64,000 nucleotides of DNA from NCBI RefSeq assembly GCF_030867145.1, contig NC_134428.1, forward strand, positions 7,006,001 through 7,070,000, in the 5' to 3' direction. Within the stretch, counting starts at the first letter, position 1. Every line of letters starts with the position of its first letter. This DNA comes from Opisthocomus hoazin. Taxonomy: Eukaryota; Chordata; Aves; Opisthocomiformes; Opisthocomidae. Shown piece by piece: positions 37,001-49,464 of this stretch. The notes beneath the pieces were generated by a model. The model made no database searches, was not told where the DNA came from, and saw only the letters and a list, made by a program, of their open reading frames with translations. Position numbers and translations under genes: made by a program.

Positions 37001-40000
37001 CGATACAGCAAAATGGTTTCTAAATATTCTGTTTTAAATACACAAATCTAAGAAATTAAAACCTTTAATAAAAGCCCCTGTATGACATTTCTTTTGGGTA
37101 TTTTCCTATAAACACAAAGCCTTGCTGTAGCAATTCCAGTTCAGTGATGTGGCTGGTTGTTTTAATCTACTTCCAGTCATGTTGAAAGGATCCATAATTC
37201 TAATACTCAAAGCAGTACAGTAAAGCACATGATAAAGCACTGTGGTAGCGAAACTCAAAAGTATTTCTAATCCCCTAAGTTTTGTCGCACAATGAAAAAA
37301 CAAAACTCTATTTACCCTTACACCCTATAATGCCAGAGTTTGGATACACTGTCATATTTATATAATCAGAGGGTCTCCAACTGCAGACTAAACCTTTGCA
37401 GTCATAAATGTACCTCTGCATCCTCTGCCAACACTAGGCAGAGGCAGGAATGCAGACTGCAGCCTGCTGTGCCGTTAAAGGGTGAGGGCTCTATCTTGCA
37501 GCAGCAGAAAGCAGGAACCCCTCTTACGGTTTTCTTACTTGTTAGCAAACCAACAAATTTGGTTCTAGTTCAAGTGTTCTTACCATCCACGTGGCAAACA
37601 TCTTTAATATAGGAAAACAGGACGGTCATCAAAATATCAAGGCGCTCTGCAAGTGGATGTGCCATTCTCTCACTAAGGGGAGAGACAACTTTGTTTCTTT
37701 TTCTTTCTTCATCTTCCTCCTGGTAGATAAAATGGCAGTCATGCAGCTTTTACATAGACAACATCATAAAGACAGCAATTACAGGAAAAGTGAAACTTAA
37801 TTTCTCTTTCAGTGACGTGCTAAAGTTTTGTCTTCTTAAAAAAACCACAGTATCTAATTACACTGTTTAGTGTGAGCAAGTTTTTGTAAACTAAGCCAAC
37901 TACAGTGAATTCTTTAATCAGCTTTATGTACAGCTGCTTGTCTTTTTACATAATGAAACTGATTCATTGCATGTATGCTGGGTATTTACATTAATAAAGT
38001 CAACACTCGGAGAACACATTAATCATTTGTCAGCTGTTCAGGTTTCAAGAGCCCTGTGCAGTGCAGCAACAAACAATAAAATGTTCCTACACTCTCTCCA
38101 TTTGCAGAGCAGTTAATGACAAAGCAACAATGAATGCCTACACTGTCTTAGTTCATAGCCACCTCAAAAGTGAAAATTTTTCTAAAACTTCTTAGTAGAA
38201 CAAGACAGCCAACCATGTCAAAAAGTCCCGCCTCTGTAGATTTTTCCTCACTATCGGAGTTATTGGCAGTTTCTTCAGCATCTTCAATATCTTGCTGTGG
38301 AGTACTAACCTACAGTTGCAAACAAGAAATTAATTTTTGCGAGACCATGACAATAATATGACACCTGTTTTTATTATTTATAGAAGAAATTACAACACAG
38401 GTAATTTCTAGACTAGATTTTGTCCTGCACTAAATAAACATTTTAAAAGGGGATGATATGTGTCTAATACACAAACACACACTCCAAACTGCCTGAAACT
38501 TTACCTCCAGAACATAAGCTTTCCCCAGATTGTTACACACTGAGGTTCTCCGGAATAAAAAGCCTTAGTCATTTACAATGCTACCCTTCCTGTCTTTAAG
38601 ACTGTAAATCATTTTACTTCAAAGGAATGACAAAACACAAAGAGAAGCACGTTCTCTGCCCATTAGCACTGACCACCATGAAACAGTTATTTTGATTCTG
38701 GCATGGAGATTCCATGCAGGGTATAACAGTAGATATCATACAGTTACCCTCAGGTGTGGGAACATCTTAAGACTGGGAATGGAGTATACATTTGTTTAAT
38801 TTTATACTCATGATCATGAGCACTACTGCGACATATTTTTTGTTGAGCTTAACATGGAAGTATATTTAATTTCCTACTGTGTATTTTAACACCAAGATTC
38901 CTTAAAAGATGATACAGAATAAACTTACATCCAACTTCAACAGCTTTTCGATAATAAGCTCCAGAATTTGAAGCCTCAGAGTTGGAAGGTACACCGTAAC
39001 TCGTAGCAGGTTATGAACATAACATTCCTGTAACACAAAATTAATTCATAGCTATAACAATGTTAACAGAAAGTCTAATTTCTGCCAAGGATTTTTAGAA
39101 AACAAGTTTCTTAATTTGTTATCTAAAGAGCCAGACATAGGTTTAAACAGACTGTATTCAATCTGGAACAAGTTAATGTATAAGCCCAAACATCAACTTT
39201 CAGTTGTCAAGCTGTGTTACCATTAACTTCTTAATCTACTATTTCCATGCAAATTATTCCAACTATCTCCAGACAAAATATGCATGAATAATCTATAAGA
39301 AAAGTTATTAATTTCCATAAGATTTTATGTCTAAACTTCCTCTAGGAAAATTAAAACAAGCAGCATATTCCTCACTCCATCCAGAACCAGCTCTAGTAGA
39401 ACTGTATAAAGTCAGACTGAGCACGTATTTATCTCAGGGTACTGTAATCTACCAAGAACAATTCTAAATTCTACAGGTAAATCTCCTCAGAGTTGTTCCA
39501 ATTACAACTAAAACAAATTAACAGACAAGTTTTGCGAGTGTGCATGTGCCCACCCATGTATACACACATACGTACAGAAGACAACGTTGCAACTTTCATA
39601 CAGCAAAACTGTCAAGTCAATACATAAAATTAGGTAAAGTGCCACACCTCAGTAGACCGTAGTCTCTTTGTGAATATGCATTATAACACAACCTTTAATT
39701 ACATGAGCACATATGATTTTTCCACAGGCCATCTGGTGCAGCACAAAAAATGGACAGAGCTAGTTTAATGAGAATGTACAAATTGGAAATATTTAACAAC
39801 AATGCATGGACCACACTTTTATTACATTTCATTCGAACCTTGCCCTGAAAACAGAGTTGATAATTTCTTTACTACTTTCTCCTCATTGAGCTGCTAAGTA
39901 AATAAAAAAATTCTCTCCTAACACCATGTAAGAGTTATTATCCCCCCCATTTTACAGACAGGGAACTGATGCCTAAAGCTATTTGGATTAAAAAAAAAAA

Positions 40001-43000
40001 AACACCACCACAAAAACATAGCAAGATGTACGAAGAACTTCAGGGTTTTTTCAGCACTTGATGAGTTCGAAACACTGCTCCAGCTGAACCTGGCTGGTGG
40101 AGCAGAGCTCTGCCTTTCTGTAGAATAAAGTGCCAACATATCAAGTTGGAACAAAAAAGATCACACAAGAGCCGTAACCCGTCAAAAACTTCCAGCTTGT
40201 TTTTCACCACACATGAGCACTATACCAAACACAGAATCACAGAATCACAGAATAGTAGGGGTTGGAAGGGACATCTGTGGGTCATCTAGTCCAACCCTCC
40301 TGCCGAAGCAGGGTCACCTACAGCAGGCTGCACAGGACCTTGTCCAGGCAGGTCTGCAATATCTCCAGAGAAGGAGATTCCACAACCTCCCTGGGCAGCC
40401 TGGGCTAGGGCTCCGTCACCCTCAGAGGGAAGAAGTTCTTCCTCATGTTCAGATGGAACTTCCTGTGCTTCAGTTTGTGCCCATTGCCCCTTGTCCTGTC
40501 ACTGGGCACCACTGAAAAGAGCTTGGCCCCATCCTCCTGACACCCACCCTTCAGATATTTGTAAGCATTTATTAGGTCCCCTCGCAGCCTTCTCTTCTTC
40601 AGGCTGAATAAGCCCAGTTCCCTCAGCCTCTCCTCGTAGGGGAGATGCTCCAGTCCCCTCATCATGCTCGTAGCCCTCCGCTGGACTCTCTCCAGTAGCT
40701 CTTCATCTTTCTTGAACTGGGGAGCCCAGAAATGGACACAGTACTCCAGATGAGGCCTCACCAGGGCAGTGTAGAGGGGAAGGAGAACCTCCCTCGACCT
40801 GCTGGCCACACTCTTCTTGATGCACCCCAGGATCCCATTGGCTTTCTTGGCAGCCAGGGCACACTGCTGGCTCATGGTTAACCTGTCATCCACCAGGACA
40901 CCCAGGTCCCTCTCCACAGAGCTGCTCTCCAGCAGGTCCACCTCAAGCCTGTACTGATGCATGGGGTTGTTCCTCCCCAGGTGCAGGACCCTGCCCTTGC
41001 CCTTGTTGAACCTCATCAGGTTCCTCTCTGCCCAACTTTCCAGCCTGTCCAGGTCACGCTGAATGGCAGCACAGCCTTCTGGTGTGTCGACCACACCTCC
41101 CAGTTTGGTGTCATCAGCAAACTTGCTGAGGGTACATTCTAACTCTTCATCCAGGTCGTTGATGAAGAAGTTAAACAAGACTGGGCCCAGTACTGACCCC
41201 TGGGGGACACCACTTGTTACCAGCCTGCAACTAGACTCAGCGCCGCTGATGACAACCCTCTGAGTTCTGCCATTCAGCCAGTTCTCTATCCACTTCACCG
41301 ACTACTCATCCAGCCCACACTTCCTCAGCTTCCCTAGGAGGATATCATGGGAGACTGTGTCGAAAGCCTTGCTGAAGTCAAGGTAGACAACATCCATGGC
41401 TCTCCCTTCGTCTACCCAGCCAGTCATGCCATCGTAGAAAGCTATCAGATTGGTCAGGCATGATTTCCCCTTGGTGAATCCATGCTGACTACTCCTGCTA
41501 ACCTTCTTTTCTTCCACTTGCTTGATGATGGCCTCCAGGATAAGCTGCTCCATCACCTTTCCCGGGATGGAGGTGAGGCTGACCGGCCTGTAGTTCCCTG
41601 GGTCCTCCTTCTTGCCCTTTTTGAAGATTGGAGTGACATTGGCCTTTCTCCAGTCCCCGGGCACCTCTCCTGTCCTCCAGGACCTCTCAAAGATGATGGA
41701 GAGTGGCTCAGCAATGACATCCACCAGCTCTCTCAGCACTCGTGGGTGCATTCCATCGGGGCCCATGGATTTGTGGGCGTCCAGATCGCTTAAGCGATCC
41801 CTCACACAGTCCTCCTCGACCAAGGGAAAGTCATCCTCTCTGTGGGCTTCTTCTCTTACCTCCGGGGCCTGGGATTCCTGAGGGCCAGTCTGAGCACTGA
41901 AGACTGAAGCAAAGAAGGCATTCAGTAGCTCTGCCTTCTCTGCATCCTCCATCACCAGGACACCCGCCTCATTCAGCAGCAGCCCCACATTGTCCCTAGC
42001 CTTCCTTTTGCTGCTGATGTAGTTGAAGAAGCCCTTCTTGTTGTTTTTGACATCCCTTGCCAGTTTCAATTCCAGGTGGGCCTTGGCCTTCCTCGTCGCA
42101 TCCCTGCATGCTCTCACCACGTTCCTGTACTCTTCCCAAGTGGCCTGCCCCTCTTTCCACATTCCATGGACCTTTCTCTTCTGCCTGAGCTCTGCTAGAA
42201 GCTCCTTGTTTAACCATGCAGGTCTCCTGCCTCCTTTGCTCGATTTCTTTCTCAGGGGGATGCATTGCTCCTGTGCATGGTAGAAGTGTCGTTTAAAGAG
42301 CGACCAGCACTCATGGACCCCCCTGCCTTCGAGAGCCCTGGCCCACGGGATTCCTCCCAGTAGCTCCTTGAAGAGGGCAAAGTCAGCCCTCCTGAGGTCC
42401 AAGGTTTTGATCCTGCTTATCGCCCTGCTTCCTCCACGCAGGATCCTGAACTCCACCATTTCATGGTCACTGCAGCCGAGTCTACCTCCGACCTTCACAT
42501 CCTCCACCAGTCCCTCCTTGTTTGTTAACACAAGGTCCAGCAGCGCACCTTTCCTTGTTGGTTCCTCCATCACTTGCATCAGAAAGTTATCATCGATGCT
42601 CTGTAGGAACCTCCTGGATTGCGCCTGCCTAGCTGTATGGTCTTCCCAGCTGATGTCAGGGTGGTTGAAGTCCCCCATGAGAACCAGGGCCTGTGACTGT
42701 GAGGCTGCTTGCAGCTGCCTGTAGAAGGCCTCATCAACCTCCTCCTCCTGGTCAGGTGGCCTGTAGTACACACCCACCGTAATGTCACCCGTGTGAGCCT
42801 GTCCCTTAATTCTAACCCACAAGCTTTCAACTTGTTCCTCATTTGCCCCCAGGACAAGCTCAATGCATTCTACTTGCTCCCTCATATACAGAGCAACTCC
42901 ACCATCTCTCCTTGTTGGTCTGTCTTTCCTAAAGAGTCTGTAGCCATCTATGACAGCATGCCAGTCATGCGAGTTGTCCCACCACGTTTCTGTGATGGCG

Positions 43001-46000
43001 ACCAAGTCGTAGCCGTCCTGCTGTATAATGGCTTCCAGCTCCTCCTGTTTATTGCCCATGCTACATGCATTGGTGTAAACACACTTGAGCTGGGCTGTCA
43101 ATCTCACCCCTGACCCTGGCACGCCAAGCCTAGGCTCATCCCTAGTGAGCTGGGCAATGTCCCCTTCCCCCTTTGAACCTAGTTTAAAGCCCTCTCAATG
43201 AGCCCCGCCAGCTCATGGCCAAGAATCCTTTTTCCCCTTTGTGATAGCTGAGTTCCACCTGTTGCCAGCAGGCCCGGTGCTGTGTACACCTCCCCATGAT
43301 CAAAGAAGCCAAAATTTGACCGATGGCACCAGTCTCTGAGCCACCTGTTAACCAGGTGAGTTTTCCTGCCCCTTTCAGTGCTGTTCCCTGCCACTGATGG
43401 GATGGAGGAAAACACCACCTGCGCCCCTGATCCCTCAACCAGTCACCCCAGTGCCCTGAAGTCCCTTTTGATGGCCTTGGGACTTCTTTCTGCAATCTCG
43501 TCCCCTCCAACCTGCATTACCAAGAGGGGGTAGTAATCAGAAGGCCGCACCAGACCAGGCAGTTCCTTAGCAACATCCCTAACCCTGGCCCCAGGGAGGC
43601 AGCAGACTTCCCTGTGGGATGGGTCCGGTCGGCAGATCGGGCCCTCTGTTCCCCTCAGAAGGGAATCACCTATGACAATGACCCTCCTTTTTTCTTAGTT
43701 GAGGCAGTTGTAATACGTGGGGCTAACTGACTTGTTCTAGGCAACCCCCTGGATGAAGCCTCACCTTCACCCACATCCTCTGTGGCCAGTCCCTCACATT
43801 CCAGAGCCCCATATCTGTTGCTTAAGGGCAACTGGGCAGGTGAGGGAGGCCGGGGGGAAATTTGCTTGCCACCCCGAGCAGGGACCCGTTTCCATTCCCC
43901 CCCATCTCTTAGGCCCCCTCTTTCTGCTTGGTGGCAAGAGGGTAGGGGGTTCTCTGCTTTCTGTGGAGCCGCCTCCTGCTGCCTCTGCCTCAGGGAGGGC
44001 AGGGTGCGGCTCCACCAGTCGATCTCCCTCTCACACTCCCGGATGCTCCTCAACCTCTCCACTTCCTCCTTCAGCTCTGCCACCAGGCTGAGCAGGTCAA
44101 TCACCTGCTCGCACCGAACACAGCCGTTGTCTCTGCTGTCCGCTGGTACGAGCGCCAGGCTCAGGCACTCCCTGCAGCCAGAGACCTGGACACCCGCATT
44201 CTTGCGTGGGGCCTCCGTCTGGGTCCCCACACTCCTTCGAGCAACAGCTTTACCACGGGTGGTAACCATGGCTAGAATATCTCCTGGAAGAGCGATGCCT
44301 ACTACTTGAGTTGCCAGGAGGGGCGGCTGCACCCTGCCTGTCGCCTTCCCTGCTCGCCCTGCCTGCGCGAACTGCCACGCAAACTGCTGCGCCGCTCCCG
44401 GGCTGCTGCGCTGCCTCTGTTTGCCGGCTCTGTTCGCCCACGCTCCTGGTCGCTCACACTCCCTGGGGGCTGCTCTTATCCCTGAGGGGGTTTGGCCGCT
44501 GTCACACTCGACTCCGCCCCGCTGAGTCAGAGCTGCCGCTCGTTGGCACCTCCCTCTTTCCCGCTCGGGGAGGGGGGGGGGGGGGGGGGGTGGGCTGGGG
44601 TCTCCTCTCTCTCTCTCAGCGCTTTTTGCTGCCTCGCCGCTGCGGTTTTGCCACCAGAGAAAGGGTCCCTCAGCACGAGCCTCTGCTCCAGAGCCCTTCA
44701 CCTTCAGTAGCTTCATAAAGACATAATAAAACAACTCAACACCCTACACTACTGGCAACTTGGATTTCACCTATAACGTCCATTGCTTTCTGTCTGATTA
44801 TCAGATCCCCTGTGCTTCTGATAAATACTTTCCAGTTTTGACAACAAACATGACATGTATCCTACTGCCTCCTTACTATACAACCCTGAGATTCATCATC
44901 AAAGGGGTCCATCTTGTGCATTAATTAAGAAAGCAACCCTGTGGAAAAGATATGCAGTTATGCCATTAAAGACTAGCATAATGCTTATGCACCAGGAACT
45001 TCAGTATAACATTGTCCAAGCATACTTAACAAACACATCCATATATGTACATATATACGTATATACACAAAACCACTGATAATCTTAAACAATACGCTCA
45101 AAAATCTGCAATCAATGCCACCAGAACAGTTGTATAAATATACTCTATAGTGTGACATTAAAAAGTGAACAAATTAACAAAAATATTCACAGCTCTTACC
45201 AGCGTTCTTTCTGATTTATTAATGAAAGGAAATTTTTCCACAAGTATCGGCATGAGAAATTGTGGTGTCCTACAATTTAAAAACAAAACACAAAACAAAA
45301 CAAAACCACCCAAACAACCCCAAAAGTTATAGGTTATCACCACGAGAGCAAATATTGAAGCTTCAGCCCTCTAAAGACAGACTGGAATAAGCTTATTTCA
45401 CAGTAACTTTATTTTAAGCTAAGTAATTGTATAAAATCTGTTTTTGCAAGGATCACCAAACAGACAGTAAGTGGCAAATTTTCACTGTGGACTTATCAGA
45501 AGCCACTTCAAACATGGTGCTATACATACGACTTTCCCTATTTCCTATTTCCATCAGCAGGATTTTCAGCAGCTGATGCCTATGGAAATTTCATAATGAT
45601 TGGATACAGCATTCTAACTGTTAATGAACATTAGAAAAAATCATGCAATTAAGTTAAATATTATAGTTTCAATTAGGATTAAAAAACATCATCAGTTCAC
45701 AAGCTTTAAAACTGTAAGGAAAGGTCATACAAAACCACAGGATTATATACTTACGAAGGAACGTATCTTGCAACAGTTTGCAATGCTCTGTGGCATGTAT
45801 TAAAGTTCTCAGAAAGGTCTAGAAAAAGAGAAAAGTACTCTTACGCATTTGGTTACAGTGTCAAAAGTGAACAGCAGAAGAGTTAGCTGGGTCATCACAA
45901 GCAGAACTGAAATTTATTCCAGCATTCAAAATAAGAAAACATTAAATTCTTGAAAGACATTGAGCCACCTGTTTGCCTTATCAATAAACACACTAATTAT

Positions 46001-48898
46001 GTGCCATTTTTGTTATAAGTATCAATTTTATTTCAGCTTACTATAGGCAGGCAACAAAAAAAACCCTCAAGAATTCCCCCAAACTACCTAGTTTTATTGA
46101 GGTAAATAAAATGGAAAACATAGAACTCCTGACTTTTCTCTGGCTTTGAAACAATCTAGGACTAGGAATGTTTTCCTATGCATTCAGTCCTACTCCTACA
46201 GATACTGCACTGACAGGAATATTTTGAAAGTAACAAGGAGTGGGTCACCATACCGCTGATTCAAGTACAAGAAAGTCTTTGACTTAAGGAAGTACTCTTA
46301 ATGTTTTTCATTTATTCAGCTACACTAGTTTTGGGAAAAAGGAGGAACAGGCACTGTATACTTGTTTAGTAAAGGTCTTACAGCAGCATCTGTCAGCCAT
46401 GCTTCCTTTATACTCACTTTCATCATCATCATCAGAATCTGAAATATCCACATCATCTTCTCTGATGGTTATTCGAGCTAGCAAAAAGTGAGATTATTAT
46501 ATCAAAATCATAGAAACCTTACAGGTAACAGTTGCAATGCCAAATCAAACACACTGGGCAACAGTCTCCATTAGGAGTGAAGCATAAAAACTATCCACAA
46601 GACTTTCTAAAAAAATCAGAAGCTCATCGAAAAGACTGTTTCATTCACAGAACCGGGAGGTTCTGGAGAACATCTGGCATGACCCTCACTGTAGCTATTG
46701 CTTTTTAGTAATAAGAACATTGTACACTTCATCCCTTTCCAAGACATCTTCATAAATGGGGTCTGCATTAGCCACTATGATATGTCTTCTAAAATCCAGG
46801 TACAGAAAACTATCTGTATCACAATTCAGCTATTCAAGTTAAGGAAGTGATCAACAGGAAAAACACCCCAACCCAGTAATTAATTGTGTCATGTATTCTG
46901 TTTATACAGAATTTATCTAGGAAACAAATTTTGATAAAGCAAACAAAAGAAGCTTAAGAGAAAAGTAACTTACGAGGGACAAACTGCGATACGATCATCC
47001 GGAGGCATGGCCTAAGATGGACAGTTTGTGCTGACACGAGATTGCCAAGAAAACCCAGGTATTCTTCCACCACCTCTCGGCTTCTTCTCAACCACGGCAG
47101 CTTCTGAAAATAAACAAAAACCACAATGTCAAAGAAAGATGTTTTGAGCACTAAACTCTTGGTCTTCCCATGTAACAAACAGGTATTTACCAGCAAAATG
47201 CTGACCAGTTGTTCAAGCTCCTTGGTCAAATATGCAACAGAAGCTCGAAACTCATGCAGCCAACTAATGATCTGGGCATCCTTCAAATAAGCAGAAAAAA
47301 AACCAGGTAACTACTCCAATAAACAGAACCACCTGTTACTACAAAATAACAAAATCCTTAAAAGTCAAAGATTAAGATTGTAAATATAAATTATTTTCAA
47401 TATTAACATGCAAGGGATTTCTTTGTTTGCGTCCTCACCAATGAAAGTTCCTGAATGCAAGAATGAATGCATACCAACTCCTAAACCAACAACCTGCTCG
47501 GAATGCTGAAGTTACAGGCTGAGCAAGGCATGCGAACCTCACTCACAGAGAACATTTTAAAAGAAACGGCATTCAATCTTAATTTTCTTCTCTTTTTCCT
47601 CCAGTTTAAGCAGAAGTGATGATCCAAGTCTTGAAACAGAGATACTAAAACAGCAGCAAATCTACACAGAAAATTTTACACTGATTTTGCTTGTGCACTC
47701 CTAAAGGCATGCTAAAACCAAAGTATTTTACAAAACTCCATATAGCATTATGCTTCATGCAGCATTCTTCTCACAGCTTTGTGATTCAATTAAAAGGGAA
47801 AAAAAAAAAAAAAAAAAGACAGCAACTATGGTGGGTACCCACAGCTATACCGAAGAGCCGTGAAACAATACCTCTGCGTTTAACCGCTAAACGCATATGT
47901 ATCTTGCTGCCTAATTAAACACGGTTTTTAGCAAGAACAGAAGGTTAAAAATCACATAAGGGTGTGAAAGTCAGAAATCATGGTTTGACCTACAGAAGCA
48001 TCCATAAAAGCAAGCATTAGTGACCTAGAAAGACCCTATCACAAAGCAAAAAGCTTCCCACACCACAGCGCGGAGTCAGCAAGCGTGAGACGTCATTTAC
48101 AAAGATCCTGCCGACAAGATATATACATGTATAAACAGACACCTGCTTTTCTTTCATTTACAGTTTCAGTTCTGCCGGTTTCCACAAAGCAAAAAGCTGT
48201 TAAAGGCAGCTAAACGTTTAAAGGAAAGGACCTGGGCAAGCTCCAGAACGAGCTGTCTGACGGCAGCACTCGGGCAGCCAAACCTCCGGCCCTCAGACCC
48301 TGCAGTGCCAACGCTCACCTTGATGTCCGGATCTGACAGCTGGTGCTTCAGCAGCTCAAAATCCGCGGTCTCACCCTAGCAGGGGCAGGAAAATAAGCGC
48401 TCAGTAACGCCCGTGTCTCCTCCAGCAAAACCCCACGGGCCGCACCAGCGCGTCGGCACGCCCTGCCGCCGCCGAGAGCCGGGCCAGGGACCGGGCAGCG
48501 AGGGACGCCCGGCCGGGCACCCCGGCGCCGGCCCCTCCGCCCCGCACCCACCGGACACCGCGGGCCGCTCTCCCATCGCCAGCCAGGCCGCGCCCTCACG
48601 CAGCGGGCACGGCCGGGGCTCGGTCCTGCGCCGCGGGCACGGCCGCGGGGCACCAGACAGGCGCGCGGGAAGCCGCGGTCACCTTCTCGCGCTTCAGCAG
48701 GATCTCCGCCAGCGCGCCCCCGAACCGCACCGTCTTCCGCGGCGGCGAGCTGATGAACTCCTCCGCTCCCAGCATGGCCGCCCCCGCGCCCCTCTCCTCA
48801 GCGCGGGGCCCCCCGCCGCCGCCCCGCCTCAGCCTGGCGCCGCCGGCAGCGCGCGCCTCGCTACCGGAGCCGGCGCCGCCGCGCGCCGTACCCCTCAC
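31092..48898 (-). CDS. RRN3: RRN3 (TIF-IA), RNA polymerase I-specific transcription initiation factor (complete, 17 coding exons)
   Basis: Exons in transcript order: 48683-48898, 48319-48375, 47191-47280, 46974-47103, 46418-46477, 45755-45818, 45200-45269, 38929-39027, 38214-38309, 37584-37719, 36523-36653, 35215-35345, 34154-34338, 33486-33594, 32900-33052, 31945-32032, 31092-31250. They total 1974 nt, 657 residues plus stop, against 651 in human. Family blocks are [80 protein letters not shown] and [11 protein letters not shown]. The protein bridges Pol I and SL1 at rDNA promoters and is a target of growth signalling. Sites equivalent to human S44, S170/S172, S199/T200 and S633 are present; S635 and S649 are not (see findings). 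The start is uncertain: the upstream ATG at 48898 adds an Ala/Gly/Arg-rich 41 residues, and a second ATG at 48775 (MLGAEEF) is the alternative. Intron 7 holds the large CR1. Confidence 0.96.
35600..36063 (+). mobile_element. Old CR1-type LINE 3' fragment
   Basis: Degenerate but colinear similarity to the 3' end of the ancient sauropsid CR1 type: GTGGAACTTATTGCCACA near 35750, then GATGCCAAAA, TCATCCATCA..GGGCTGTTA, CCACTGTC..AGACAGGGCATT, GGATCTTTAGCT, closing in GTTCTTA near 36060. It lies in RRN3 intron 11, antisense to the gene. Divergence is far higher than in the 40-45 kb CR1, so it predates it by a long way. The 5' boundary is approximate. Confidence 0.6.
40317..43122 (-). pseudogene. 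CR1 ORF2 (AP endonuclease + reverse transcriptase), two nonsense changes
   Basis: The endonuclease domain comes first: [18 protein letters not shown] (catalytic Glu), [32 protein letters not shown]. The reverse transcriptase follows: [63 protein letters not shown] and the catalytic FADDTKLG. The frame is open from 43122 to 40405 except for TAG at 41302-41304, and TAG at 40405-40407 cuts the last 29 or so codons. Both fit TGG (Trp) changed to TAG, judged by the intact copy of the same segments at 56-59 kb and by the CR1 family. The true start codon is unclear, since the open frame begins with GTG. Confidence 0.9.
43179..44269 (-). pseudogene. CR1 ORF1 (coiled coil, CxxC pair, esterase domain), broken
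   Basis: Start [19 protein letters not shown] at 44269, the usual CR1 ORF1 start. About 200 residues follow in one frame, with a Cys pair region (CRECLSL..CVRCEQ) and a leucine-heptad stretch ([15 protein letters not shown]). The frame ends with TAG at 43670-43672. The SGNH-esterase part continues one frame over, from IGDSLLRG (about 43680) through [19 protein letters not shown] and [14 protein letters not shown] to its stop at 43179. The shift lies in the A-run just before GDSLLRG, and one TGA (43443-43445) sits inside the esterase, probably a decayed CGA. ORF1 of CR1 binds RNA and carries an esterase of unclear role. Confidence 0.85.
44561..44592 (+). repeat. Long G-run
   Basis: About 20 near-uninterrupted G bases lie in the CR1 5' UTR (a C-run in the element strand, giving a run of prolines if translated). 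Assembly length here is unreliable. Confidence 0.8.
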
Positions 48899-49270
48899 GC
48901 GCTGCCCGCCCGCGCCGCCGCATGCCGCGTCCCGGCGGAAAGAGCGCCCCCCGCCGCCGGAAGCGGCGAGGGCCCCGCCCCTCGCACCATAGAGAGGTCC
49001 GGCTGGAAGGGCCGCCGCTGCCCTGGCGCCGCCGGTGGTGGTGCGGGCGGGCCGAGGAGGCAGGCGCTGGCGCGGCTACGGGTGTCGCAGCTCGGAGATG
49101 GCGTGACCCCGAGGAACCGACCGTTAAAACACGGAGAAGCCTCCAGTGACCCCCAGCGCAGCCGGGCAGGTGTGAACGCAGGCACTCATCTCCCGTGTGG
49201 CTCCGCAGCGACACCGAGCCTGCTCCAGACCAGCGGCGTTTGGCTCGGATGAAGGCGTCGCGCACCTCCC
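48380..49270 (-). promoter_or_regulatory. CpG island at RRN3 promoter
   Basis: GC-rich, CpG-dense sequence spans the first two RRN3 exons and about 370 bp upstream of the far ATG. Overlapping long frames on both strands are composition artefacts. No TATA box is visible. Confidence 0.75.
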
Positions 49271-49464
49271 GCGCAGGCGAAGAAGTCACGGGGGCACACG
49301 GCGCAGGGTCACCTCATCCTCTCGTCACACACACCCCTCCAGCGCAGGGGAAGCAGTCACGGGGCACACAGCGCGGTGTCACCTCGGCCCCTCGTCACAC
49401 GCACCCCTCCCGCGCAGGGGAAGCAGTCACGGGGGCACACGGCACGGTGTCACCTCGCCTTCTC
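49262..49464 (+). repeat. 70-71 bp minisatellite, about 2.8 copies
   Basis: GCGCAGG landmarks at 49271, 49342 and 49412 define periods of 71 and 70 bp. Each unit carries GAAG(A/C)AGTCACGGG, a GGCACAC block, GTCACCTC and CTCGTCACAC. The array begins right at the edge of the RRN3 CpG island, 360 bp upstream of the distal start codon. Units differ by few bases, so expansion is recent. Confidence 0.9.

Larger units (their letters stand above)
40231..44713 (-). mobile_element. Near full-length CR1 LINE in RRN3 intron 7
   Basis: About 4.5 kb, the size of a full CR1. In element orientation it has a GC-rich 5' UTR (44713-44270), ORF1 (44269-43179), ORF2 (about 43122 to 40320) and a short 3' UTR ending in three copies of the octamer (ACAGAATC on the + strand, 40231-40253). 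It runs in the same direction as RRN3, so it lies in the RRN3 primary transcript and makes up most of the 6.2 kb intron. Very few changes break the ORFs, which points to a young insertion. No clear target-site duplication is seen, as is common for CR1. The 5' end is placed where GC-rich sequence stops, and could be off by some tens of bases. Confidence 0.93.

Noticed and set aside
43670-44734. 354-codon frame taken as a novel gene in RRN3 intron 7
   Set aside because: From residue 156 it is CR1 ORF1 ([12 protein letters not shown]); the part before is the CR1 5' UTR, including a C-run that reads as prolines.
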